Positions 1-10,042 of a DNA stretch of 30,000 nucleotides are shown here, in pieces. Numbering within the stretch: the first letter of the stretch is position 1; each line of letters opens with the position of its first letter. The stretch comes from Symbiodinium natans. Its lineage: Eukaryota; Sar; Dinophyceae; Suessiales; Symbiodiniaceae. The position numbers and the translations under genes were made by a program. The notes beneath the pieces were generated by a model that was not told the origin of the DNA, ran no database searches, and worked only from the letters and a program-made list of their open reading frames with translations. The stretch is from assembly GCA_905221605.1 (NCBI GenBank), contig CAJNDS010000562.1, forward strand, positions 1-30,000, read 5' to 3'.

Positions 1-275
1 CTAAACCCCTGAACCCCTAAACCCCTAAACCCCTAAACCCCTAACCCCCTAAACCCCTAAACCCCTAAACCCCTAAACCCCTAAACCCCTAAACCCCTAA
101 ACCCCTAAACCCCTAACCCCCTAAACCCCTAAACCCCTAAACCCCTAAACCCCTAAACCCCTAAACCCCTAAACCCCTAAACCCCTAAACCCCTAAACCC
201 CTAAACCCCGAACCCCGAACCCCAAACCCCAAACCCTAAACCCTAAACCCTGAACCCTGAACCCTGAACCCTGAA
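1..275. repeat. CCCCTAAA octamer array grading into CCCTAAA/CCCTGAA
   Basis: The first 200 bases are a nearly perfect tandem of the 8-mer CCCCTAAA with occasional CCCCCTAA units. It then degrades through CCCCGAA and CCCCAAA to CCCTAAA and CCCTGAA. The 8-mer is a one-C expansion of the standard heptamer. The array runs off the left edge, so a true chromosome end cannot be excluded, but many identical arrays lie further inside the window. Confidence 0.95.
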
Positions 276-950
276 CCAGGTTTCGGGCTCAGGGTCTAGG
301 GCTTGAAGCTTAGGGTTTGGGATTAAGGGGATGAGGGAAGGGATGTGGGGAATTTAGGTCCTTTAAGTTTGTTTAGTTGACTTTGGAGTTTCGGATGGGC
401 TGCGGTTTGGTTATTAGGGCCTCGGAAAGTTTGGGTGTCGGGGCCTGAGCCAGGGAACATCCAAACCCTAAACTCTAAATCCTAAATCTTAAGCCCGAAA
501 CCCTAAACCCCAAACCCTAAACCCCACCATCTCTTAAGCCCAAGGTGCTCCGAATATACTGTGCCCATCCCTGATCTGAAAGCCTGCTAGGCAACCGAAC
601 AAAAGCTCGCCATCAGGACCAGCCCATGACTCAGAGGTTTGGAAGGGTTTTGGCTTTGGTTGAGGGTCTATAGTTTTTAGGGTTTTGGGTTTTGAGGTTT
701 AGGGGTTTAGGGGTTTGGGTTTTGAGCATTAGGGTTCTGGGCTCAGAGTTTTGAGGCTTTGGGTTTGGGATCTGTGAAGCTTGTTTCACCCGTCAGCGCT
801 CAATCCCTGATCCGCCCCCTACCCCCCCTCCCCCCCCGAAGTGGGCCGTTCACTTTGGCAACCCAAGCCTGTCTACTTCAGGGTTTAGGGTTGAGGGTTT
901 ACTCTACTAGAAATGAGACTACCTTCAACTGATTCTGGTATACCGTTAAC
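276..950. other. Degenerate telomere-derived spacer, no gene seen
   Basis: This is mostly diverged TTTAGGG-like text (gggttt, aggg) in the + orientation, broken by unique pieces at about 535-640 and 775-890. The unique pieces contain in-frame stops in the frames I checked and show no clear splice-flanked coding frame. A C-rich run lies near 820-838. I see no gene here. Confidence 0.6.
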
Positions 951-1320
951 CCCTAAACCCTAAACCCCAAACCCCAAACCCCAAACCCCAAACCCCAAAC
1001 CCCAAACCCCAAACCCCAAACCCCAAACCCCAAACCCCAAACCCCAAACCCCAAACCCTAAACCTTAACCCTAAGCCTAAGCCCCAAACACTAAACCCTA
1101 AACCCTAAACCCTAAACCCTAAACCCTAAACCCTAAACCCTAAACCCTAAACCCTAAACCCCAAACCCTGAACCCCAAACCACAAACCACAAACCACAAA
1201 CCACAAACCACAAACCCCAAACTCCAAACCCCAAACCCCAAACCCCAAACCCCAAACCCAAACCCTAAGCCCTAAGCCCTAAACCCTAAGCCCTAAACCC
1301 TAAACCCTAAACCCTAAACC
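951..1320. repeat. Variant telomeric arrays CCCCAAA / CCCTAAA / CCACAAA
   Basis: The stretch is a series of locally pure sub-arrays: CCCCAAA (about 965-1055), CCCTAAA (about 1095-1160), CCACAAA (about 1172-1212), CCCCAAA again, then AAGCCCT/CCCTAAA. Each variant is repeated several times before changing to the next, which points to local copying rather than random decay. Confidence 0.9.
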
Positions 1321-1347
1321 CCGCTTCATCTTGAGGCTCTTCCTCCA

Positions 1348-1432
1348 ATGTCCTCGAGTCTCCGAGCAGTGCAGGCCAGTGTGAGCTGGTTTTGCGGCGT
1401 ACCGGTCGACATGTGGGGGTTTCCGAAGACAG
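1348..1432 (+). CDS. Coding-like island, possible exon
   Basis: This GC-balanced island lies between a CCCTAAA array and a TTTAGGG array. Two frames are open. One starts at an ATG at 1348 (MSSSLRAVQASVSW...). The other follows a TGCAG acceptor near 1373 and reads QCELVLRRTGRHVGVSED, ending at a possible GT donor near 1415. No family is recognised. It lies upstream of the J-domain gene and could be a 5' exon of it, but I cannot connect the phase. Confidence 0.3.
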
Positions 1433-1814
1433 GGTTTAGGGTTTAGGGTTTAGGGTTTAGAGTTTAGGGTTTAGGGTTTAGGGTTTAGGGCTAGGGTTTA
1501 GGGTTTATGTCTAGGGTTTAGGATTTAGGGGTTTCTGGAAATAGGGGTGCCCCTTTTTTTGCGGGTCCCTTTAAGGGAGTTCTATTCTATTTTGGGCATA
1601 AAAGGGGTATCCCTTTTTTGGGAAGTGCCCATGTACCTTGGACAGAGAACATGTCCAACATGGACCCCTAGAGGGTAAACTTGAGGTTTCAGAAGCCCTG
1701 AGTGCACCCTGAGCCCTCAATCCCTCAATCCCTAAATCCTAAACCCTAAAGCCTAAACCCCAAACCCCAAACCCTAAAACCCTAAAACCCTAAAACCCTA
1801 AAACCCTAAACAAG
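1433..1814. repeat. TTTAGGG array plus spacer with internal inverted repeats
   Basis: A TTTAGGG array (about 1433-1525) is followed by a non-telomeric stretch (about 1535-1690). That stretch contains GGGGTGCCCC and AAAAGGGGTATCCC style inverted motifs with T-runs, resembling the non-telomeric parts of the hydrolase introns (for example 22938-22975). A CCCTAAA array then runs to about 1810. Best read as intronic or intergenic. Confidence 0.6.
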
Positions 1815-1912
1815 CAGCCTCAAAGTCGTGCTGTCAGGCAGGAAGAAACCGGCGAAGCGATCGAGGGAGGAGGCGAGGGGCTTACTGCGAGCGAAACGTG
1901 CACAAGTTGTAG
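1815..1912 (+). CDS. Coding-like island, probable exon with Lys/Arg-rich product
   Basis: The island follows an AACAAG acceptor-like end of a telomeric array. The most coding-like frame reads SLKVVLSGRKKPAKRS followed by REEARGLLRAKRA, with predominantly G/C third positions. A second open frame (KQPQSRAVRQEETGEAIEGG) has weaker codon bias. No family is recognised. The island is upstream of, and on the same strand as, the J-domain exons. Confidence 0.4.
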
Positions 1913-3156
1913 GGTTCTTAAGGGAGGGTCCAAGGGGGGTTTAGGGTTTAAGGTTTACGGTTAGGTTCTGTAACTCAAGGCTCCCAAATACTCCATACTA
2001 CTCCCTAAGCCTCCGTAAGGTCCCCTAGGTACCTACCCCGCCACTCATGTCTCAGTTGGCGTTTAGGGGTATGGGCTATACTGGCTAGACTAGTTTGGGT
2101 TTCGGGTTTAGAGTGTAGGGTTCAGGGTGTACGATTTAGGGTGTAGGGTTTAGGGTGTGGGGTTTGGGGTGTAGATGTTTGGGCTGCACTTGATTCGGAA
2201 GACAGCAGAAGGTTTTAGGATTAGGGCGAACCGCCCCCTTCAAGTGCAGTAAACCCCAAAATGGACCCCTTAATACCTAAGCTCCCAAATTGTGAACTGG
2301 CCAAAAACACAAGACCCCACCCCCCTCAACCCTGAACCCTGAACCCTAAACCCTAAACCTAAACCCTAAACCCTAAAACCATGAATCCGAAACCCGAAAC
2401 CATAAACCCTAAACCCTAAACCCTAAACCCTAAACCCTAAACCCTAAACCCTAAACCCTAAACCCTAAACCCTAAACCCTAAACCGCAGGCTTTGAGGGA
2501 TAGCATGGCCCACATCCTCTAAACCTCGTACAGCGCTCAACCCCAAACCCCAAAACCCTTAAAATTTCAAGCCCTTAAAACCATGAACCCCTAAACCCCT
2601 AAAGCCCCTAAGCGTGAAACCACGAAACCCTAACGGGCTAACGCCCTAAGCCACTAAACCCGAATACCCCAAGAAACCCCAAGCCATCCAACCCAAAACA
2701 CCCCAAACATCCTAAGCCCTAAGCCCTCAACCCTAAACCCTAAACCTTATACCTGAAACCCTAAACCCTAAACCCTAAACCCTAAACCCTAAACCCTAAA
2801 CCCTAAACCCTAAACCCTAAACCCTAAACCCTAAACCCTAAACCCTAAACCCTAAACCCTAAACCCTAAACCCTAAACCCTAAACCCTAAACCTTAAACC
2901 CTAACCCCTAACCCTAAACCCTAAACCCTAAACCCTAAACCCTAAACCCTAAACCCTAAACCCTAAACCCTAAACCCTAAACCCCTAAACCTAAAACCCT
3001 AAACCCTAAACCCAAAACCCTAAACCCTAAACCCTAAACCCTAAACCCTAAACCCTAAACCCTAAACCCTAAACCCTAAACCCTAAACCCTAGACCCTGG
3101 ACCCTGGACCCTGGACCCTGGACCCTGGCCTGGACCCTAAACCAAAGCATTTCCAG
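1913..3156. repeat. Long CCCTAAA arrays with short degenerate spacers
   Basis: The main pure arrays are about 2397-2485 and 2755-3093, the latter one of the longest in the window. A short CCCTGGA sub-array (about 3094-3127) sits at the right end. The unique pieces between them (about 1930-2330 and 2486-2750) contain diverged heptamers and no frame I would call coding. Confidence 0.85.
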
Positions 3157-6086
3157 GAGCCAGCGGCAGAAAACCCGGAGCGTGAGCCCGCAGGGCACTA
3201 CGACGCCTGGGCGCCCAAGTGTTGCCAAACCCTATACGGCCTAAACCCTAAGCCCCCTAAACCCGAAAGCCTAAACCCTAAACTCTAATCCCTAAACCCG
3301 AAACTACTAGACCCAAAACCCTAAGCCCTACACCCTAAAGCCTAGTCAGGGAGAATGGTGAGGAGTCGCAGTTGGGATTGGATTTCAAGTTGAGGGTGTA
3401 GGGTTTAGAGCAGGAGCGCATGGCCTTTTGCAATGTCTTGGGACGTTGCCTCCCTCCGCCGCTTGAGGGTTTAGGGTTTACGGTTTAGGGTTTAGGGTTT
3501 AGGGTTTAGGGTCATTGAGCCGAGGGTTTTTGCAGAGGTTTGAGCCCTAATTAAAACCCCAAATCCCTAAGTCTCGAAACAAAGGTTGGAGTTTGGGGTC
3601 TGTAGTTTAGAATTTTAGAGCCCTCAACCCCCAAAACCCCTAAACCCCAAAACCCCAAACCCCCCCCAAACCCCAAACCCTAAACCCCAAACCCTATGAA
3701 CCCTAAACCCTAAACCCTAAAACACGCCTCAAGACCAAGTACCGAGGTGCTACGCCTTATCAGGAGCGCCACGGGCGCGGAAGTTCGATCTGCTTATCGC
3801 AAGGCGGGTCTTCGTGTTGGCCCGGTTTAGGGTTTAGGGTTTAGGGTTTAGGGTTAACTCCAAAAACCCAAAACCCTAAACCCAAAACCCTAAACCCCAA
3901 ACCCGTATCCATGAGCCCCAAAGCTCCCCCAGACCCTAAACGCAAAAAAGTCCTCAACCCTTCCCTGAGCTCGGAGCGCAAACTCAAACCCTGAACCCTA
4001 AACTAACCCTAAACCCTAAACCCTAAACCCTAAACCCTAAACCCTAAACCCTAAACTCTGAACCCTAAACCCTAAACCCTCTTGGGCTCCAGGGCCTGGG
4101 TTTTTGGGCTCAGGATTCCTGATTGTTCAAGGTTTAGGGTTTAGGGTTCAGGGTTCAGGGTTTAGGGTTCAGGGTTTCGGGTTTAGGATTTAGGGTTCAG
4201 GGTTCAAGGTTTAGGGTTCAGGGTTCAAGGTTTAGGGTTTAGGTTTTTGGTCCCCTTCGGGACGCCAGGGGTGTTTGGGATGTGGCATTCTTGGCCCGAA
4301 GCCTTCGGGTCTGATAGGGGAGGCTGAGGGTTTGGGTTTTTGGGTGGTGCGTCATGTCGCGTCCTGAACCCTAAACCCTGTGGCCTTGAAAAGCGAAAAG
4401 CCCTAAACCAATCGGGCCTGAACTTATAGTCAGGGATTCTTCCTCTAGGATGCTCTGTAGCCTTACAGCCTGGATATAGGGGTTGGGTTCCTTCACAGGC
4501 CCCTAGGCCCTGGGCCCGAATTAAACCCTTCACCCTAAACCCTTAACAAAGAAGTCCGTCTGTGCCGGGCCGAATGCCCTCAGGGGGCGCTGGCCACCCA
4601 TCCGGACAAGGGAGGTGACCCGGAGGACGCCGACCATGGGTTCAGGGTTTAGGGTTTAGGGTTTAGGGTTGAGGGTTTAGGGTTTAGGGTTTAGGGCCTA
4701 AACCCCAAACCCCAAACCCCAAACCGTAAACCCTAAACCCTAAACCCGGTTTAGGGAGGGACTTAGGGAGTAGGACTCTGTGGGTTTAGCGCTTCCTGCA
4801 GCATGGGCTTAGGGTTTCGAGCAGTCTGCGTTTGGGGTTTGGGATTTGGCTAGGGTTTAGGGTTACGTACCCTAGGCCCTTAAAATCTGCGGTGTTAACC
4901 CTAAACCCTAAACCCTAAACCCTAAACCCTAAACCCTAAACCCTAAACCCTAAACCCTAAACCCTAAACCCTAAACCCTAAACCCTAAACCCTAAACCCT
5001 AAACCATAAAACCTAACTAAACCCTAACCCTAAACCACTACCCTAAACCCCTACACCCTACACCCTACACCCTAAACCCTAAACCCTAAACCCTAAACCC
5101 TAAACCCTAAACCCTAAACCCTAAACCCTAAACCCTAAACCCTAAACCCTAAACCCTAAACCCTGAACCCTAAACCCTAAACCCTAAACCCTAACAAGCC
5201 TGAAGCCTTTGGGAGCCCCAAGCCATACGGCCTAATCCCTCCACATAAGCCTAAGCTCTATATGAACCCTAAAGCCCAAACCATACCCTAAACCCTGAGC
5301 CCTAAACCCTAAACCCTAAACCCTAAACCCTAAACCCTAAACCCTAAACCCTAAACCCTAAACCCTAAACCCTAAACCCTAAACCCTAAACCCTAAACCC
5401 TAAACCCTAAACCCTGAACCTTAAGCCCTAACGCCCCAAAGAAACCCCAAGCCCTAAACCCTAAGCCCCAAGCCCCGAAGCCCTAAAGCCCGAAAGCCCA
5501 AAATCCTCAACCCTCAGCCCTGAAGCCCTAAGCCCTAAACCCTGTGACCTTAAACCCAAAACCCTAAACCCTAAACCCTAAGCCCTAAAAACCCTAAGCC
5601 CTACGCCCCAAAGCCAGGACTTCCGCCGGGTGGTCGCAGCCTTCGAAGTTCTCTCGGATCAGCAAAAGAGGCGCCTCGTCTCTAGGGGTCGTGGGGCCCT
5701 GACCCCTACAGGATTTAGGGTTTAGGGTTTAAGGTTTAGGCTTTAGGGTTTAAGGTTTAGGGTTTAGGGTTTAGGGTGAGGGCAAAGGGCTTGACAAACC
5801 CTAAGCCTGAAATCTCTGAACGTCCGAACCTTTGCGTTCAGGGAGTTTGGGCTCCAAAGACCCTAAACCCTACACCCTACACCCTAATTACACCCTAAAC
5901 CCTAAACCCGAAACCCTGGACCCTAAACCCTACACCCTACACCCTAAACCCTAAACCCTGGACCGCCTGGACCCTAAACCCGAAACAATCCCCTAAACCC
6001 TCGCCCTAAACCCTAAACCCTGAAGACCCTGAAGCACTGCAGGGCCGATTACGACAAGATGCTGCGGTGCCTCGGCTCACACCCAG
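3157..6086 (+). CDS. J-domain (DnaJ/Hsp40) protein, five micro-exons
   Basis: This encodes an Hsp70 co-chaperone domain; the HPD loop of J-domains stimulates Hsp70 ATPase. Exons and endpoints: 3157-3210 (..AGHYDAW), 3747-3803 (helix I-II region, VLRLIRSATGAEVRSAYRK), 4584-4625 (GALATHPDKGGDPE, carrying HPD), 5618-5670 (helix III, DFRRVVAAFEVLSDQQK) and 6043-6086 (RADYDKMLRCLGS). Junction phases agree at all four joins, and the order matches the canonical J-domain: LGL..A..EIR.AYRK, HPDKGGDPE.F, AFEVLSD, R..YD..L. Donors are GC at 3211, GC at 3804, GA at 4626 and GC at 5671; all acceptors are AG. The next donor at 6087 is GTGTGG. Each intron is 370-990 bp and mostly telomeric repeat. The 5' start is not identified. 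The first join (3210/3747) and the extra Gly before ALATHPD are the least certain points. Confidence 0.85.
3211..3746 (+). repeat. Intron 1 of the J-domain gene, telomere-rich
   Basis: The intron begins GCGCCC after TGG and ends TACCGAG before GTGCTA. It contains CCCTAAA-like and TTTAGGG arrays (about 3460-3512 in the TTTAGGG sense), degenerate heptamers and a unique piece near 3340-3450. GC-AG boundaries were chosen because they keep the J-domain frame open. Confidence 0.55.
3804..4583 (+). repeat. Intron 2 of the J-domain gene, arrays in both orientations
   Basis: It starts GCGGGT and ends CCTCAG. It contains a TTTAGGG array (about 3824-3856), a CCCTAAA array (about 4005-4080) and a diverged TTTAGGG/TTCAGGG stretch (about 4128-4250). 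The antisense open frame at 4225-4533 is a translation of diverged repeats and is not called. Confidence 0.6.
4626..5617 (+). repeat. Intron 3 of the J-domain gene, with the longest arrays of this gene
   Basis: It starts GACGCC and ends GCCAG before GACTTC, so the trinucleotide GAC lies at both exon/intron edges (AGGAC...AGGAC). It contains TTTAGGG (about 4643-4695) and long CCCTAAA arrays (about 4896-5005, 5080-5192, 5285-5415). The GA-AG boundary restores HPDKGGDPE-DFRRVV, an excellent match to the family. Confidence 0.7.
5671..6042 (+). repeat. Intron 4 of the J-domain gene
   Basis: It starts GCGCCTCG after AAAGAG and ends CACTGCAG before GGCCGAT. It contains TTTAGGG (about 5711-5775) and mixed CCCTAAA/CCCTACA arrays (about 5860-6020). 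GC-AG splicing gives DQQKRADYDKML across the join. Confidence 0.65.
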
Positions 6087-6675
6087 GTGTGGCTCAGGGT
6101 TTAGGGTTTAGGGTTTAGGGTATAGGATTCAGGATTTAGGCTTGGGCTTTAGGGCTCTAGGGCTCTAGGGCTCTGGGGCTCTGGGGCTCTGGGGCTCTGG
6201 GGCTCTGGGGGTGTAGGGTGTAGGGTGTAGGGTGTAGGGTGTAGGGTGTAGGGTGTAGGGTGTAGGGTGTAGGGTTTGAATCAGGGTTTGGGGTGAAGGC
6301 TTTGCGAAGGGTTTGGGGTTTTAGGCAGGGAGAGTATGTAGGGTTTAAGGCTGAAGGTTTGCGTTTACACTGTAGAGTTTCATCGCTCAGGGATTTGGGG
6401 TTCAGGGGGTTAAGCACCCTAAACCCTAAACCCTAAACCCTAAACCCTAAACCCTAAACCCTAAACCCTAAACCCTAAACCCTAAACCCTAAACCCTAAA
6501 CCCTAAACCCTAAACCCTAAACCCTAAACCCTAAACCTAACCCTAAACCCTAAACCCTAAACCCTAAACCCTAAACCCTAAACCCTAAACCCTAAACCCT
6601 AAACCCTAAACCCTAAACCCTAAACCCTAAACCCTAAACCCTAAACCCTAAACCCTAAACCCTAAACCCTAAACC

Positions 6676-6714
<39 letters not shown>

Positions 6715-7364
6715 ACCCTAAACCCTAAACCCTAAACCCTAAACCCTAAACCCCTGGACCAGAAACTCGACGCCCTAAACTTTTCACCTCAACTCTCCGT
6801 GACAAGGCTTTCGGGTTTTAGGTGTTGCGGGCTTCAGGCTTTTGGGCTGGGGGGAGGCTTTAGGGTTCAGGGCCTTCGAGCTCGAGACACCCTAAGCCCT
6901 AAATGCTCCTAGTAGGCCATTGTTTTTTTTTTTTTTTCCCTCCTGGGTGTTTTTAGGGTTGAGTGTTCAGTGTTTAGGGTTTGGGGCTTCAGGGCTGCTA
7001 AACTTGATGTCCCTAATAAACCGTAAAGAGCCACCGAAAGCACAAGCCGCAACAGATTTCTAAACACGCCAAACACCCTAAACCCACCACACAACAAAAG
7101 CAACCAAGCCACACCCTGAAGTTTGCGAGGCTTTCGAAGGTTTCAGAGCCCCAACACGCGAAAAATTTAAACCTTAAACCCAAGAGAAGCTGAGACTCTT
7201 CCAACTTAGGCCAAGCGCGAACTCTCAACCACCCTAAACCCTAAACCCTAAACCCTAAACCCTAAACCCTAAACCCTAAACCCTAAACCCTAAACCCTAA
7301 ACCCTAAACCCTAAACCCTAAACCCTAAACCCTAAACCCCCCTTGGTCTAAAGCCGTGAACCCT
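6087..7364. repeat. Telomeric arrays with heptamer variants; no gene seen
   Basis: The block holds TTTAGGG at about 6096-6120, a GGGCTCT sub-array (about 6160-6207), a GGGTGTA sub-array (about 6209-6272), very long CCCTAAA arrays (about 6417-6672 and 6716-6750), a CCCTCAA sub-array (about 6673-6717) and CCCTAAA at about 7230-7340. A unique stretch at about 7005-7225 has no convincing frame. Open frames here on the minus strand are repeat translations. This probably belongs to the intron after 6086. Confidence 0.85.
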
Positions 7365-8030
7365 GAAATCATTGATGGTAGGCGTTAACATGATATTGAT
7401 GTTAGCTATTTCATTTGATCGGTTTGAATTGATTTATCTTGCAATCAAAATGAAATTGAGTCAAGACCATATATACATCTACATATATATATATTATACA
7501 TATACACACACACATATATATATATATACAGATATATGTATATGTATATCTCGTTTAAAATGCTGCAACATCAAGATTTGTTGCGTTGTGTTTATGTTTG
7601 ATTGTTTGGGAAATGTAGTAACACAGGAATTATGTGTCTGGTACTTTAACAGTTAATGTACCTTAGTTACACACGACATTACTTATTGAATCTCTTGTTG
7701 ATAAAATCACTTAAACGATATACTCTTATTAAAGCAACATATTACTCACTAAAACGATTATTACCACCACAAATTCTCTATTTGCATCTATATGAAATAT
7801 CAGTTAATTAAATTATTGCTATCATACGCATGACAGCACAACAGTGCCAATGAAAAAGATATTGATAAACGAGTACACTCAAGTATTGTTTGTAATGAAA
7901 GGTTAGCATGGAGATCCATGCACCAACGAAAATGATCCATTCTTGCGACCAATTAGCCATCACATGAAAGAGTTTCAGTCACCAACACACACATTCTGAA
8001 CACTAAGTCCCCTACACCCGGAACCCTAAA
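7365..8030. other. AT-rich island with TA/CA microsatellite
   Basis: There is an abrupt switch from GC-rich arrays to strongly AT-rich unique sequence, with a (TA)n/(CA)n microsatellite at about 7468-7545. The 94-codon frame at 7372-7656 runs through the microsatellite (IYIYIYI) and lacks codon bias, so it is not called. Composition unlike both exons and arrays suggests an inserted element or intergenic DNA; I found no terminal repeats. Confidence 0.6.
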
Positions 8031-8136
8031 CCCTAAACCTTCAACCAAACATTCATAGCAATAAGTACAAACCCTGGACCCTAAACCTAAACTCTAAACC
8101 CTGATCATCCCACTCTCTGAACCCCCTTACCCCAAG

Positions 8137-8187
8137 GCAAATCGACAGCCGAGATGGCCTGGGAGGCCACGCGCGCCCGGCGGAGAG
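8137..8187 (+). CDS. Candidate exon continuing the J-domain gene
   Basis: It follows a CCCCAAG acceptor and ends before a GC donor (AGAG|GCTGAG). Entered in phase 1, as left by the exon ending at 6086, it reads GKSTAEMAWEATRARRR. The phase fit and the GC-AG style support it as the next exon, but the 2-kb intron and the lack of a recognisable domain leave this open. Confidence 0.4.
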
Positions 8188-8520
8188 GCTGAGCAGTTTG
8201 GGGTTTAGGGTTGGGGGTTCAGGGCTTAGGCTTTAGCATGTTACACAGGTTAAACCCTAAACCCTAAACCCTAAACCCGAAACCCTAAACCCTGAACCCT
8301 GAACCCTGAACCCTGAACCCTGAACCCTAAACCCTAAACCCTAAACCCTAAGAACCTGTTTCTAGGTTCTTTGGGGCTTGTTACCCCTTGGTTGGAGACG
8401 AGAATCTGTGATAAGTCCGTTCAGACAGAGACTAGAGGGTAGCCTTCTTCATGGCGAAGAAAGGCACAGTGTTCCACAAGAGAGGATGTGGAAAGCTCAG
8501 TCACTGTGACGACGACTCAG

Positions 8521-8732
8521 CACAGTTGCCCGCAAGGAGGTCATCAAGTTCTTTAAGCCCTGCAATTCATCTTTGTGGTACTTTACTGTAACTTTAGATC
8601 CTTACCTTTTTTGGGTTTATTGGGTTTCTTATTAAGGCAGCTAAAAGTTTGATTTATAGCTACCCTCCTGAGTGCAGCCAAGTCATGCAAGGCATAGTCC
8701 AGCAGATTTGCGACGACATCAAGCACAATTTT
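8521..8732 (+). CDS. Two-exon coding candidate with a short non-telomeric intron
   Basis: Exon 1 (about 8521-8577) reads ..VARKEVIKFFKPCNSSL and ends at a GTACTT donor. Exon 2 (8660-8732) follows a TTTATAG acceptor and reads YPPECSQVMQGIVQQICDD then IKHNF before a GTTTGT donor. The phase matches (TG|C). The 82-bp intron is T-rich and, unlike nearly all others here, has no heptamers. The second exon faintly resembles the Tctex-type dynein light-chain signature (Y.PE.C.Q...I...I...K), which is only suggestive. It could be a nested gene, part of the J-domain gene or a mobile-element remnant. Confidence 0.4.
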
Positions 8733-9049
8733 GTTTGTTCATTTGTCGCGTTGCCTTTTGCGGCTTGGGTGTCTTGGGACCTAAACCCCAAACCGTAAAA
8801 CCGAAACCCTGAACTCCAATAAGGTCTGATTTGCGGCTTTCAGGAGATTTGATGTATCGGTTTAGGGTATAGATTCAGGGCCTGGGTTTGGGGTTTGGGG
8901 TTCAGGGCATAGGGGTAGATTCTAGGTGCTGCATCCTCAAAGGTTTTGGGGATGTTTGTGGTGAGGTGGAACTATTAAGCAGACTCGTGTCCATGCCACG
9001 ATGATATGTGCCGCTTTTGTTTGAGAAGGAGTGTTGGGGCGTCTTAGGT

Positions 9050-9200
9050 TGCCCTAAACCCTAAGCCCTAAACCCTAAACCCTAAACCCTCAACCCTAAA
9101 CCCCAAACCCTAAACCCCAAACCCCAAACCCTAAACCCCAAACCCCAAACCCCAAACCCCAAACCCCAAACCCTAAGCCCTAAACCCCAAACCCTAAACC
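9050..9200. repeat. CCCTAAA/CCCCAAA array
   Basis: An alternating array of CCCTAAA and CCCCAAA heptamers, ending directly at the following coding-like island. Confidence 0.9.
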
Positions 9201-9224
9201 GCTACTTGGCCAGAGTCGCCGCAG

Positions 9225-9270
9225 GAGAGCGCAGGGCCCCGGCAACGAGGAGCCTGCAAAGAAGCCCGGG
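9225..9270 (+). CDS. Candidate exon with Arg-rich product
   Basis: A GC-rich island sits between CCCTAAA and TTTAGGG arrays. With the CCGCAG|GA acceptor and phase 1 entry it reads ERRAPATRSLQRSP. An alternative acceptor (GCCAG at 9212-9216) gives ESPQESAGPRQRGACKEARE. Neither frame is recognised. The island lies between other + strand exon candidates, and the 3' end is uncertain by about 10 bp. Confidence 0.35.
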
Positions 9271-9296
9271 AGACTTCGGGGTGTTTTTTTTGGGGG

Positions 9297-9445
9297 TGTA
9301 GGGGTTTAGGGTTTAGGGTTTGGGGTTTGGGGTTTAGGGTTTAGGGTTTAGGGTTTGGGGTTTGGGGTTTGGGGTTTGGGGTTTGGGGTTTAGGGTTTGG
9401 GGTTTGGGGTTTTGGGTTTGGGGTTTAGGGTTAGGGCCGAACGCT
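9297..9445. repeat. TTTAGGG/TTTGGGG array
   Basis: Mixed TTTAGGG and TTTGGGG heptamers in the G-rich-strand orientation. The + frame at 9397-9624 is a translation of this array running into degenerate sequence and is not called. Confidence 0.9.
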
Positions 9446-9806
9446 CTGGTTTCGCTTTGGGGTGTAGGGTTTGTTTAGGGCATTGGCTTTATGCTTCAGG
9501 GACCCACCCCAAGCCTGTTGTCAAGAAAGCGCTCGTTCGGGTTTGGGGTTCAGGAGTGAGGTCAGGGTTAAAGGTTAGGGCTTCGTGCAAGTTAGGGTCT
9601 GTTGCCACTTGCCAAAAACCCTAAACCCTAAACCTAAACCTAAACCCTCAGCCGCCAACCCTAAGCCGTAAGCCCTAAGCCCCAAAGATGTCCTTGGATC
9701 TTAACGTACAGCGCCCGAAGTTGCAGAACCCAAAGCCCTAAACCCCAGACTCCATACAGCCCTGAGACAGATAAGTTCCCAGAACCTCTAAGCACTGAAT
9801 GATGCA

Positions 9807-10042
9807 GTCGTTCACGCGGCATCGCATGCCCGAACGAGGATGAACTCCACCAGGGCTGGATTTGTGGAACGCCCGTCTTTCCGAAGGTCTGTGTTCTTTG
9901 CTATCATAAGGAGGTCTGTGAGATCTTGGCAGACCAGCATCGCGCCCAGCAGCTCCAGGACGAGCCCGAGCGAAAGCCATCGCTGGATGAGGGCAAAGAA
10001 GAATTAGTGCGGTCGGTCTCAGTGCTACAAGAAAGCGACCGA
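9807..10042 (+). CDS. Probable long exon, charged and partly Cys-rich product
   Basis: The frame is open from 9803 (a TGA lies immediately before) to the next telomeric array, with a possible GATGCAG acceptor at about 9806. Readable parts include CPNEDELHQGWICG, TPVFPKVCVLCYHKEV, CEILADQHRAQQLQDEPE, RKPSLDEGKEELVRSV and VLQESDR. The N-terminal half has several cysteines and the C-terminal half is acidic and probably helical. The 80-codon antisense frame over the same bases is judged a shadow because the sense frame has the more natural composition. No family recognised. Confidence 0.5.

Noticed and set aside
1-275. A true chromosome end (telomere) at the left edge
   Set aside because: Equally pure arrays occur throughout the window in both orientations and inside genes, so an array at the edge is no evidence of a terminus.
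4225-7228. Open frames at 4225-4533, 6157-6417, 6909-7112 and 7013-7228 (minus strand)
   Set aside because: They are translations of diverged TTTAGGG/CCCTAAA sequence (runs such as NPKP, YTLHPTP) with no family, no splice logic and no codon bias.
7372-7656. 94-codon + strand frame
   Set aside because: It passes through a TA/CA microsatellite (IYIYIY) and has AT-rich codons unlike any exon here.
9738-9980. 80-codon minus-strand frame
   Set aside because: It overlaps a + strand frame with more natural composition and acceptor context (9807-10042); judged a shadow.
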